A stretch of 36,126 bases of DNA from Clostridia bacterium (GTDB lineage Bacteria > Bacillota > Clostridia > Oscillospirales > UBA644). The stretch is taken from contig JAGASR010000012.1 in the NCBI GenBank assembly GCA_017621705.1, positions 1-36,126 on the forward strand, in the 5' to 3' direction. Of the stretch, positions 1-7,774 are shown piece after piece. Each line of letters opens with the position of its first letter. Positions within the stretch are counted from its first letter, which is position 1. The notes under the pieces were generated by a model, which did no database searches, was not told where the DNA came from, and was given only the letters and a program-made list of their open reading frames with translations. The position numbers were made by a program, and so were the translations under genes.

Positions 1-70
1 AGAACCGAAGATGCCAATCAGAAATAATTCCGATATTCGTGAAAAAAAACCGAACTTTCCTGTATGACTA

Positions 71-99
71 TTGAAAAACAGGGAAAAATAAGGTATGAT
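71..99 (+). promoter_or_regulatory. Sigma-A promoter for pgk
   Basis: The -35 TTGAAA (71-76) and -10 TATGAT (94-99) are separated by exactly 17 bases. Transcription would start near 106, giving an ~80-base leader to the pgk ATG at 185. A second, weaker pair (TTGTTT 135-140, TATAAA 158-163, 17-bp spacer) would start transcription on top of the ribosome binding site, so it is less likely. No gap gene is visible upstream in the 184 bases present, so pgk appears to be transcribed from its own promoter. Confidence 0.6.
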
Positions 100-184
100 A
101 AGGTGTACGGTTCTTACGTACATAACAAGCAATTTTGTTTTTTAATAACCACGTTAATATAAAATTTATGAGGTGTACAAACAA

Positions 185-1477
185 ATGAATTACAACAAGA
201 AAAGCGTCGAAGATATCGACGTTGCAGGTAAAAAAGTCCTCGTAAGATGCGACTTTAACGTACCCGTTAAAGATGGCGTTATCACTGACGACAAACGTAT
301 CGTCGGCGCCATGAAGACCATCGAATACCTCGTAGCACAGGGCGCAAAAGTTATCCTCTGCTCTCACATGGGCAGACCCCACAACGTCCTCGATGCTGAG
401 CTCAAGCTCGACAAGAAAGAAAAGAAAAAGATCGCAGAACTTCCCGCTGAAGAACAGGAAGCTGCTACTGCTGCTGCTCTCGAAAAGGGCAAAAAAGACA
501 TCACCAAACTTTCTCTCAAGATCGTTGCTGATGACCTCACCAAGAAGGGTATTCCCGTAACTCTCGCAGCTGACGTTATCGGTCCCGATGCTCAGGCTAA
601 AGCTGCAGCTCTCAAAAACGGTGAAGTTATGCTTCTTGAAAACGTTCGTTTCCACGCTGCTGAAGAAAAGAACGATCCCGACTTCGCAAAAGCACTCGCA
701 TCTCTTGCTGAAATCTATGTAAACGATGCTTTCGGTACCGCTCACCGTGCACACGGTTCCACCGCAGGTGTTGCTGATTACCTCCCTGCTGTTTGCGGTT
801 ATCTTATCCAGAAAGAAATCGACGTTATGGGTAAAGCTCTCGAAGACCCGAAGAGACCCTTCGTTGCTATCCTCGGCGGCGCTAAAGTTTCCGATAAGAT
901 CGGTGTTATCCAGAACCTCATCGAAAAGGTTGACACCCTCATCATCGGCGGCGGTATGGCTTACACCTTCTTCCGCGCTTTCGGCAACTCCATCGGTACT
1001 TCTCTCTGCGAAGAAGACAAGCTCGACCTCGCTCGTGAACTCGTTGAAAAAGCTCGCGCTAAAGGCGTAAACTTCCTTCTCCCCGTAGATAACGTTATCG
1101 CTCGCGAATACAAAGAAGACAGCACATTCATGAGAATCTACTCTGATTCCATTCCCGACGGCTGGATGGGTCTTGACATCGGCGAAAAGACTCAGGAACT
1201 CTACTCCAAGTCTATCTGCGGCGCAGGCACTGTTGTATGGAACGGTCCTATGGGCGTTTCCGAATGGGAAAACTTTGCAGGCGGCACCCGTGCGGTTGCT
1301 AAAGCAGTTGCTGAATCCGGCGCTATCTCCATCATCGGCGGCGGCGACTCTGCTGCAGCAGTTGAACAGCTCGGTTATGCAGACAAGATGACTCACATCT
1401 CCACCGGCGGCGGCGCTTCCCTCGAATTCCTCGAAGGTATCGAACTTCCCGGTATCGCTTGTCTTCTCGACAAATAA
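185..1477 (+). CDS. pgk: Phosphoglycerate kinase
   Basis: Cytosolic glycolytic kinase that transfers the acyl phosphate of 1,3-bisphosphoglycerate to ADP. The family signature RCDFNVP lies at residues 21-27, SHMGRP at 60-65, and the C-terminal nucleotide-binding motifs GGDSAA and [13 protein letters not shown] are intact. The ATG at 185 is preferred over an in-frame GTG at 173 because GAGGTG (about 170-175) is itself the ribosome binding site, about nine bases before the ATG. The product is 430 residues, longer than the usual 390-420. The excess is a Lys/Glu/Ala-rich segment at about residues 68-107, straight after the GRP motif. Codon use is strongly biased, as expected for a highly expressed gene. 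tpiA follows after 140 bases. Confidence 0.97.
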   Translation: MNYNKKSVEDIDVAGKKVLVRCDFNVPVKDGVITDDKRIVGAMKTIEYLVAQGAKVILCSHMGRPHNVLDAELKLDKKEKKKIAELPAEEQEAATAAALEKGKKDITKLSLKIVADDLTKKGIPVTLAADVIGPDAQAKAAALKNGEVMLLENVRFHAAEEKNDPDFAKALASLAEIYVNDAFGTAHRAHGSTAGVADYLPAVCGYLIQKEIDVMGKALEDPKRPFVAILGGAKVSDKIGVIQNLIEKVDTLIIGGGMAYTFFRAFGNSIGTSLCEEDKLDLARELVEKARAKGVNFLLPVDNVIAREYKEDSTFMRIYSDSIPDGWMGLDIGEKTQELYSKSICGAGTVVWNGPMGVSEWENFAGGTRAVAKAVAESGAISIIGGGDSAAAVEQLGYADKMTHISTGGGASLEFLEGIELPGIACLLDK

Positions 1478-1511
1478 TTAAATCAATTATTTTATAACGA
1501 AATAAAAGCTT

Positions 1512-1566
1512 AAAGGAATTATGATTCCGGAATTCATGTGATTCCTGAAAAATAATTCCTTTTCTT
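1512..1566 (+). terminator. Stem-loop in the pgk-tpiA gap, possible terminator or processing site
   Basis: AAAGGAATTAT (1512-1522) is perfectly repeated in inverted orientation as ATAATTCCTTT (1552-1562). The loop contains further GGAATT/AATTCC half-sites, and the 3' arm runs into a T-rich stretch. The stem is AT-rich, so it may be a weak terminator, a partial attenuator or an mRNA end-protecting hairpin that sets pgk versus tpiA levels. An ill-defined promoter-like pair follows (TTTACA 1566-1571, TATTAT 1590-1595, 18-bp spacer), but its start site would fall almost on the tpiA ribosome binding site. Confidence 0.45.
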
Positions 1567-1617
1567 TTACATATAAAAACTTAATTCCATATTATATATT
1601 GAAAGGTGAACTTAAAA

Positions 1618-2382
1618 ATGAACTACGATAAGAGAAAAACCATCATTGCAGGCAACTGGAAAATGAACAAACTTCCTTCCGAAACATATGATTATATTAA
1701 AGAAGTCGCTGCAAAGACCGAAGGCGCAAAATGCGAAGTTGTCGCTTGCGTTCCTTTCGTTAACCTCCAGAACGCTATCGAAGCAGCTAAAGGCACTCAT
1801 GTAAAGATCGGTGCTGAAAACCTCCACTTCAAGGCAAGCGGCGCATTCACCGGCGAAATCAGCGCTGCAATGCTTAAAGACCTCGGCGTTGAATACGTTA
1901 TCATCGGTCACAGCGAAAGACGTCAGTACTTCGCAGAAACCGACATTACCGTTAACCTCAAAGTTCTTGCTGCTCTCGAAGCAGGTCTCAAGCCCATCGT
2001 TTGCGTAGGCGAACTTCTCGACGAAAGAGAACAGGGCATCACCGCTGAGATCGTTTCCATGCAGACCAAGATCGCTTTCATGGGCGTTGGCAAGAGCGCA
2101 TTCAAAGATATCGTTATCGCATACGAACCCGTTTGGGCTATCGGTACCGGCAAGACCGCAACTTCCGATCAGGCAGAAGAAGTATGCAAGATCATCAGAG
2201 ACGTTATCTGCGGCCTTTACGATGAAGAAACCGCTGAAGGCACCACCATTCAGTACGGCGGATCCATGAACGCAGGCAACGCTAAAGAACTTCTCGGCAA
2301 ATACGATGTTGACGGCGGTCTTATCGGCGGCGCATCCCTTAAATCCGACGACTTTGCTGCTATCGTTAAAGCTGCTGAATAA
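1618..2382 (+). CDS. tpiA: Triosephosphate isomerase
   Basis: Interconverts dihydroxyacetone phosphate and glyceraldehyde 3-phosphate in glycolysis. The active-site lysine K15 (in AGNWKMNK, 11-18), electrophile H98 (in IIGHSERR) and catalytic base E170 (in AYEPVWAIGTGK) are all present, as is the C-terminal phosphate-binding GGSM/GGASL region. The length of 254 residues is typical. The ATG at 1618 is chosen because GAAAGGTG (1601-1608) is a good ribosome binding site nine bases upstream; an in-frame GTG at 1606 lies within that site. Codon bias matches pgk. The usual clostridial neighbours gpmI and eno do not follow; an MgtC-like gene does. Confidence 0.97.
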   Translation: MNYDKRKTIIAGNWKMNKLPSETYDYIKEVAAKTEGAKCEVVACVPFVNLQNAIEAAKGTHVKIGAENLHFKASGAFTGEISAAMLKDLGVEYVIIGHSERRQYFAETDITVNLKVLAALEAGLKPIVCVGELLDEREQGITAEIVSMQTKIAFMGVGKSAFKDIVIAYEPVWAIGTGKTATSDQAEEVCKIIRDVICGLYDEETAEGTTIQYGGSMNAGNAKELLGKYDVDGGLIGGASLKSDDFAAIVKAAE

Positions 2383-2427
2383 TTACAGTAAAAAGTTGTC
2401 GGTATAAACTGTAAGACGGAGAGCAGA

Positions 2428-3123
2428 ATGAACAAATTTATCGAACTCATCTCGGATCTTAATCTTGTATCGACGGCTGTACGACTGCTGCTCGCGCTCA
2501 TTCTCGGCGGCGCTATCGGTTTTGAACGCGGTTGGAGAGGGCGCGCGGCAGGTTTTCGAACACACATTCTTGTATGCATAGGCGCTTGCATGGCGGCGCT
2601 TACGGGGCTGTACGTTACGGAAGTGCTCGGTTATCAGACCGACCCGACACGTATTGCGGCGCAGGTAATATCGGGCATCGGTTTTCTCGGCGTCGGAACG
2701 ATCCTCGTAACGGGTAATATGCAGGTCAAAGGACTTACGACTGCGGCAGGCCTTTGGAGTACTGCGGCGGTCGGCATTTGCGTCGGCGTCGGATACTATC
2801 CTGCGGCGATCATGGCGACGGTACTTCTCGTTTTCGTCATCGTGCTTTTACATAAGCTCGACAACGTATTTTTCGCCCACTCATCGGATCTCGATGTTTA
2901 TTTCGAAGTCCGCGGTGCGGAAAATATAAACGAAACGGTAGGCAAAATTAAGGCACTCGGTTACAGGATCGGGGATATGGATATCTGTTCCGCGAAAAGC
3001 GGCGCAGAAAACTCCGTTGGGATCGAAATGACCGTCAAAACCGTCGGCAAAAAGAATAAAGAAAGCCTGATCTGCGAGATCCAGGCCATTGAAAGCGTAG
3101 CATTTGCGATACAGAAAGACTGA
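2428..3123 (+). CDS. MgtC/SapB-family inner membrane protein
   Basis: Membrane protein of the MgtC/SapB family. In other bacteria these are linked to Mg2+ homeostasis or modulation of membrane ATPases, but the biochemical function is not settled. The hallmark sequence is present: IGFERGWRGRAAGFRTH at about residues 30-47, RIAAQVISGIGFLGVGTIL at about 76-94 and GLTTAAGLWSTAAVG at about 104-118, spread over four or five predicted membrane segments in the first ~150 residues. A ~75-residue soluble C-terminal domain, probably ACT-like, follows. A ribosome binding site (CGGAG) precedes the ATG. The 45-base gap after tpiA holds a 7-bp inverted repeat, TTACAGT (2383-2389) and ACTGTAA (2408-2414), of unknown meaning. 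murD starts two bases after the stop codon. Confidence 0.9.
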   Translation: MNKFIELISDLNLVSTAVRLLLALILGGAIGFERGWRGRAAGFRTHILVCIGACMAALTGLYVTEVLGYQTDPTRIAAQVISGIGFLGVGTILVTGNMQVKGLTTAAGLWSTAAVGICVGVGYYPAAIMATVLLVFVIVLLHKLDNVFFAHSSDLDVYFEVRGAENINETVGKIKALGYRIGDMDICSAKSGAENSVGIEMTVKTVGKKNKESLICEIQAIESVAFAIQKD

Positions 3124-3125
3124 TA

Positions 3126-4496
3126 ATGAATTATATTGAATATTTCGCCTCTTTGAAAGGCAAAAAAATAACCGTCGTCGGCTTCGGAGTGAGCAACCGT
3201 CCGTTTGTTAAAATGCTTGCGGAAAGCGGCGCACTCGTAACCGTCAGAGATAAAAACGAGATTCCCGAAACTGTTCGCGCAGAGTTTGAAAACGTCGAAT
3301 TCGTAACGGGATCAGACTATCTTTGCGATCTTACCGATGAACTTATCTTCAAAACTCCCGGCATGAGAAGGGATATTCCCGAATTTCTCGCAGCAGAAAA
3401 GAACGGTTCGAAAATAACGAGCGAAATGCAGTTGTTTTTCGAGCTCTGTCCTTGCAGGATAATTGCGGTTACGGGCAGCGAAGGCAAGACGACGACAACA
3501 ACGCTTATCTACAATATACTCAAAGAGCAGGGACACACCGTATTCCTCGGCGGCAATATCGGAACTCCTCTTCTTCCGAGAATTTCTCAGATGAAAGAGA
3601 ACGATATCGTCATCGCGGAGCTTTCGTCGTTCCAGCTTTTTGATATGACGGTAAGCGCGGATACGGCAGTTATCACGAATATCGTCGAGGAGCACCTTAA
3701 CTGGCACACCTCGATGGAAGAATATATCGAAGCGAAAAAGACCGTATTCCGTCATCAAGGTGAAAACGGCAGACTTATCCTCAATGCCGATTACGAAACG
3801 ACTCTCTCCCTTGCTCCCGAAGCGAACGGAAAAACAGAGCTCTTTTCAAGAAAATCGCCCGTAGAAAACGGAGCGTTCTTAAACGAAAACGGATTTATCG
3901 TCCATAAAGACGAGAGCGGCTCCGTTACGATCTTCCACAAAGACTCGATAAAGATCCCGGGCGATCATAACGTCGAAAACTTCATGGCGGCGATCTGCGC
4001 GACATGGGGTCTTGCGAGCATTTCTACTTACAGAAAGATCGCAAAAGAGTTCGGCGGCGTTGAGCACAGAATGGAATTCGTAAGAGAAAAAGACGGCGTT
4101 AAATATTATAACGACTCGATCGCGACATCCCCGACTTCCGTTATCGCCTGCTTAAAAAGCCAGACACAGAAAATAATAACGATCAGCGGCGGCTCCGACA
4201 AAAATCTCAATTACGCGGACGTCGCACCGTATATAATAAAGCACGTAAAGCACATGATCTTAACGGGTCAGACCGCGCAGAAGATCTACAAAGCCGTAAC
4301 CGAATGCGAAGGTTACGATCCTGCTGTGACCGTTCTTGAATTCGCAAACGGAATGGCGGATGCAGTAGAAAAAGCTCATGCGTGTGCAAAAGAAGGAGAT
4401 ATCGTTTATCTTTCGCCGATATCGGCCTCATTTGACTGCTACAAAAACTTTGAAGAACGCGGAAAGCACTTCAAAGATCTTGTAAATAAACTTTAA
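3126..4496 (+). CDS. murD: UDP-N-acetylmuramoylalanine--D-glutamate ligase
   Basis: Cytoplasmic Mur ligase that adds D-glutamate to UDP-MurNAc-L-Ala in peptidoglycan synthesis. It has the N-terminal Rossmann-like domain (KKITVVGFG, residues 13-21), the ATP P-loop GSEGKTTT (117-124), and the central-domain motifs GDHNVEN, EHRME and YNDSIATSP. The C-terminal signature LSPISASFDCYKNFEERG distinguishes MurD from MurC, MurE and MurF. The length of 456 residues is normal. There is only a two-base gap to the MgtC-like gene and no strong ribosome binding site, which suggests translational coupling. It is unusual that murD stands alone, without mraY, ftsW or murG next to it. Confidence 0.93.
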   Translation: MNYIEYFASLKGKKITVVGFGVSNRPFVKMLAESGALVTVRDKNEIPETVRAEFENVEFVTGSDYLCDLTDELIFKTPGMRRDIPEFLAAEKNGSKITSEMQLFFELCPCRIIAVTGSEGKTTTTTLIYNILKEQGHTVFLGGNIGTPLLPRISQMKENDIVIAELSSFQLFDMTVSADTAVITNIVEEHLNWHTSMEEYIEAKKTVFRHQGENGRLILNADYETTLSLAPEANGKTELFSRKSPVENGAFLNENGFIVHKDESGSVTIFHKDSIKIPGDHNVENFMAAICATWGLASISTYRKIAKEFGGVEHRMEFVREKDGVKYYNDSIATSPTSVIACLKSQTQKIITISGGSDKNLNYADVAPYIIKHVKHMILTGQTAQKIYKAVTECEGYDPAVTVLEFANGMADAVEKAHACAKEGDIVYLSPISASFDCYKNFEERGKHFKDLVNKL

Positions 4497-4537
4497 AAAT
4501 AAATATCACGATAAAAAACAAAGAAAAAGGTGATAAA

Positions 4538-5572
4538 GTGACGGCAAAATTCAAAGATCTCGAACAGCTTCTGCTTGTTGAATCCGAATGCGGCAACGAA
4601 CGTGAATTTTCGGAATATTGCGCAAAACTGCTCGAAAAATATACTGAGCCCGAAAATATCTCCATCGATAGGCTCAACAACGTCATCGCATATATCGGTG
4701 ACCGTTCGAAAAAGAAGATCATGCTCACCGCTCACATGGACGAACTTTCGCTTATGGTAACGGGCATTACGGACGAAGGTTTTCTCCGTGTTTACCGCGT
4801 AGGCGGCGTTGACAGAAGAACCCTTCTCTCCGCAGAAGTTACGGTTGCGGGCCTCAACGGCATTGTTTGCTCCACCCCTCCGCATCTTCTCAAACCCGGC
4901 GAGGCAAATAAAGTTCCCGATTATAAAGATCTTTATATAGACCTCGGTCTCAAAGCCGAAGAAGTAAAGAAAAAAGTCAAGATCGGCGACAGAGTAAGAA
5001 TCAACGCTCCCGTAACCGAACTTCTCGGCGGCAGATTTGCTTCCAAAGCTCTTGACAACAAACTCTGCTGTTTCGCTATCCTTACAGCGCTCAAAAAGCT
5101 CAAAAAGCTCATTGACCATAAAGAACTCGACTGCTGTATCGTTGTTCTCTTCGCATCCGAAGAAGAAGTCGGCTCGAGAGGCGCTACCGTCGGTACATAC
5201 GGAATTGCTCCCGAAGAAGCGATCGTTCTCGACGTTACTTTCGCAAAGCAGGCTGACGCTCCCGGTTTCGGCCTCGGCGAAGGCGCAGTTATCGAATTTT
5301 CAAGCTTCTTTGACAGAAAGCTCATGAAAGCTATCGATAAAGCCGCAAAAGACAACAAGATCAAACATCAGTACGAAGCTACGGGCGCCGCATACGGCAC
5401 AGACGCAGACACCGTTACCCTTATCGGCGACGGCGTAAAGACAGGTCTTATCTCTGTTCCCATCAGATATATGCATACTCCCGTTGAGACCGCAGATATG
5501 GAAGACGTTGAAAGCGCGGCTGACATTCTTGCGGCATACATCAGAACTTACGAGATAGGAGTTGAGGAATAA
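4538..5572 (+). CDS. M42-family metallo-aminopeptidase, first of three
   Basis: Cytosolic di-metal aminopeptidase of the M42 (TET, glutamyl aminopeptidase / FrvX-like) family, which trims peptides and usually forms dodecamers. The metal-site residues can be placed: H66 and D68 in AHMDE, D173 in LDNK, E209/E210 in SEEEVGSRGA, D232 in VLDVTFA and H313 in RYMHTPVE. The length of 344 residues is normal. The start is a GTG at 4538, preceded by AAAGGTGA. The gene follows murD after 41 bases without a visible terminator, and its TAA stop overlaps the ATG of the next M42 gene by one base, so the two are translationally coupled. The exact substrate is unknown. Confidence 0.93.
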   Translation: MTAKFKDLEQLLLVESECGNEREFSEYCAKLLEKYTEPENISIDRLNNVIAYIGDRSKKKIMLTAHMDELSLMVTGITDEGFLRVYRVGGVDRRTLLSAEVTVAGLNGIVCSTPPHLLKPGEANKVPDYKDLYIDLGLKAEEVKKKVKIGDRVRINAPVTELLGGRFASKALDNKLCCFAILTALKKLKKLIDHKELDCCIVVLFASEEEVGSRGATVGTYGIAPEEAIVLDVTFAKQADAPGFGLGEGAVIEFSSFFDRKLMKAIDKAAKDNKIKHQYEATGAAYGTDADTVTLIGDGVKTGLISVPIRYMHTPVETADMEDVESAADILAAYIRTYEIGVEE

Positions 5573-6630
5573 TGAGCGAAAAGCTTCAGAAATACGAGCT
5601 TCTCGGCAAGCTCTGCAACCTTAACGGGCTCAGCGGCGAAGAAGACGAAGTCCGTGATTTCATCAAAGGTGAGATCGAAAAATACTGCGACGAGATAATC
5701 GTGGACAACCTCGGCAACCTTCTCGTGCATAAAAAAGGTAAAAAGACCCCTCCGAAGACCATTATGTTCCAGGCACATATGGACGAGACGGGCTACTATA
5801 TCAAAAAGATCGACGATGACGGCGGTCTTAGAATCGACTCTATCGGCGTTCCCGCAAACGTAACTCCCGGCAAGACCGTTCTTGTAAGATCCACTGCGGG
5901 AGACGAACCGAAATACATCAAAGGTGTTATCGGCGTATGCCCGATCCACCTTGCTTCCAATTCCGGAGAAGTTCCTTCCATCAAGAGCCTCTGCGTTGAT
6001 ATCGGCGCAAAGAAAAAAGAAGAAGCAGAAGGCAAAGTCTGCGTTGGCGACAGCGTATACTTCAACGGCGAATTCGGCGAATTCGGTGATTTCATCAAGG
6101 CGAAAGCTATCGACGACCGCGCAGGCTGTTTTGCAATGATGAGACTTATCGAAACCGAGCTCGAATATGACACATGGTTTGCATTTACCGTTCAGGAAGA
6201 AACGGGCTGCAGAGGTTCGAGAGTTGCGGCTCACAGAATCAGACCCGACATTTCCTTCACCCTCGAAGGCACTACTGCGGCAGATATCGGCGGCGTTGAA
6301 TACGACGGCAAAGTCTGCATCGTAGGCAACGGTGTTGCTGTTTCCTTTATGGACCGTTCAACGATCTATAATCCCAGATTTATCAAGGCTGTTACGGATA
6401 TCGCAAATGAAGCCGGCGTTAAATGGCAGACAAAGACTTTTGTCTCCGGCGGCAACGATGCGGGTAACATCCAGCGTTCGGGCGACGGCGCACTTGTATG
6501 CACACTTTCGATCCCCGTAAGATACCTGCACTCCAGAATTTCCGTATGCGCTCCCGAAGATACAGACAGCATGTTCGATTTCTGCAAGGCTGTCAGCGCT
6601 TCGATGGACAAACTTTTCGATATAAACTAA
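5572..6630 (+). CDS. M42-family metallo-aminopeptidase, second of three
   Basis: Paralogue of the preceding gene with 352 residues. The metal-binding motifs AHMDE, KAIDDRAGC, VQEETGCRG and the C-terminal RYLHS are present. Where the first and third copies have an LDVT-type aspartate, this copy has TLEGTTAAD, a Glu-for-Asp change that I recall in a subset of M42 proteins and that may alter metal choice or specificity. A ribosome binding site (AGGAG...GAGG) lies inside the end of the upstream gene and the start overlaps that gene's stop codon by one base. Downstream, a 109-base gap carries the structured leader element that precedes the third paralogue. Confidence 0.93.
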   Translation: MSEKLQKYELLGKLCNLNGLSGEEDEVRDFIKGEIEKYCDEIIVDNLGNLLVHKKGKKTPPKTIMFQAHMDETGYYIKKIDDDGGLRIDSIGVPANVTPGKTVLVRSTAGDEPKYIKGVIGVCPIHLASNSGEVPSIKSLCVDIGAKKKEEAEGKVCVGDSVYFNGEFGEFGDFIKAKAIDDRAGCFAMMRLIETELEYDTWFAFTVQEETGCRGSRVAAHRIRPDISFTLEGTTAADIGGVEYDGKVCIVGNGVAVSFMDRSTIYNPRFIKAVTDIANEAGVKWQTKTFVSGGNDAGNIQRSGDGALVCTLSIPVRYLHSRISVCAPEDTDSMFDFCKAVSASMDKLFDIN

Positions 6631-6640
6631 TTAGGAGTCA

Positions 6641-6739
6641 GTTTGAAAGATAAATCTTTCAAACACGTTTTGTGGCCTTTGCAAAAAAGCAAAACCACCA
6701 CAATTCCGAAAGAAAGGAAAGCTTTCTTAAACGAAAGCT
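6641..6739 (+). ncRNA. Structured 5' leader element, copy A, before the third M42 gene
   Basis: The sequence supports three hairpins. P1 is a perfect 10-bp stem (6641-6650 with 6655-6664) closed by TAAA. P2 pairs TTGTGG (6670-6675) with CCACAA (6698-6703) and has an inner TTTGC/GCAAA stem (6678-6682 with 6689-6693) around six A residues. P3 pairs AGCTTTC (6720-6726) with GAAAGCT (6733-6739) and ends directly at the ATG at 6740. The Shine-Dalgarno AAGGA (6714-6718) lies just 5' of P3. In an alternative fold, CTTTCT would pair with AGAAAG (6711-6716) and cover the Shine-Dalgarno. The element is related to copy B at 11191-11309. No known riboswitch class was recognised. The function is inferred only. 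Confidence 0.55.
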
Positions 6740-7774
6740 ATGGATTTAAAGATGAAAGATATATTATTCAATACAATGAAAGCTCTCAACGGCTTTGTTG
6801 CACCTTCCGCACATGAACGTGAAGAGCTCGAATATATTAAAGCAGAACTCATCCCCTTCGTAGGCGAAGAAAATATTTATTTCGATAAAATGGGCAACCT
6901 CATCACCGTTCTCGGCAAAGGCTGCGGCGAGAAAGTTATGTTCTCCTCCCATGCCGACACCATCGGTTTTGTTGCATACTTTATCGATGACAAGGGCTTT
7001 GTTAAAGTTTCCACCCTCGGCGGCGTAAACGCTCAGACTCTCCGCGGCCGTCAGGTAAGATTTGCAAACGGCGTTAACGGTCTTCTCTGCTTCGAAAGCG
7101 GCGAGCTCAACATGAGAAACGCATACGTAGATATCGGAGCATCCTCCAAAGAAGAAGCTGAAAAGCTCGTTTCTCTCGGCATGGCTGCATCTGTTGTCGG
7201 TGACGTTTTCGTTATGGGTACAGAAGAAGATCCCCGCATCGTTTCTCCGTTCCTCGATGACAGAATTGCATGCGCTATCCAGATGGAAGCGATCAAACGT
7301 CTCGCTAAAATGAAGATCAAGCTCTGCAACGAAGTTTACTTTGTATTCTCCGTTCAGGAAGAAGTAGGTCTTCGCGGTGCTACAACCGCAGCTTTCGGCA
7401 TCGATCCCGTTTACGGTATTGCTCTTGACGTTACCGGTGCGGCTGACACCCCGAAATGTGACCCGATGAACATGGTTCTCGGCGGCGGAGCATGCGTTAA
7501 ATACATGGACGGCAGTGTTATCTGCTCTCCGAAGATGGTTGAATTCATGAACAAAGTTGCAGAAGATGCAAACATCAAGCATCAGACCGAAATCCTTCTT
7601 TACGGCGGCACCGATGCAGGCGCAATGCAGAGAACCCGTGCAGGTGTTTACGCAGGCGGCATCTCCATTGCAACAAGATACATCCACACTCCGACCGAAG
7701 AAGTTTCCGTTAAAGACTGCGAAGCATGCATCGACCTCGTTGTCGAACTCTGCAAAGCAGGCTTCACATTCTGA
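6740..7774 (+). CDS. M42-family metallo-aminopeptidase, third of three
   Basis: Third consecutive M42 paralogue, 344 residues, with SHADT in place of the usual AHMDE (the ligand His and the Asp two residues later are kept), FLDDRIACA, VQEEVGLRGA, LDVTGAADTP and RYIHTPTEE. The set of metal and catalytic residues appears complete. The start could be the ATG at 6740, directly behind the P3 hairpin of the leader, or the in-frame ATG at 6752; the hairpin geometry and the spacing to AAAGGA favour 6740. The TGA stop overlaps the start of the QueG-like gene by one base. The three copies differ enough to suggest different specificities or a mixed assembly, as known for archaeal TET proteins. Confidence 0.92.
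   Translation: MDLKMKDILFNTMKALNGFVAPSAHEREELEYIKAELIPFVGEENIYFDKMGNLITVLGKGCGEKVMFSSHADTIGFVAYFIDDKGFVKVSTLGGVNAQTLRGRQVRFANGVNGLLCFESGELNMRNAYVDIGASSKEEAEKLVSLGMAASVVGDVFVMGTEEDPRIVSPFLDDRIACAIQMEAIKRLAKMKIKLCNEVYFVFSVQEEVGLRGATTAAFGIDPVYGIALDVTGAADTPKCDPMNMVLGGGACVKYMDGSVICSPKMVEFMNKVAEDANIKHQTEILLYGGTDAGAMQRTRAGVYAGGISIATRYIHTPTEEVSVKDCEACIDLVVELCKAGFTF

Noticed and set aside
135..163. Second pgk promoter TTGTTT-N17-TATAAA
   Set aside because: Its start site would fall on the ribosome binding site; the pair at 71-99 fits better.
68..1396. 442-codon open frame on the minus strand opposite pgk
   Set aside because: It mirrors the codon-biased pgk gene, has no ribosome binding site or recognisable domain, and pgk is certain.
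6641..6739. Known riboswitch class (TPP, SAM, FMN, lysine, THF, preQ1, c-di-GMP) in the leader
   Set aside because: None of the conserved cores I know of these classes could be found; downstream genes do not fit their ligands.
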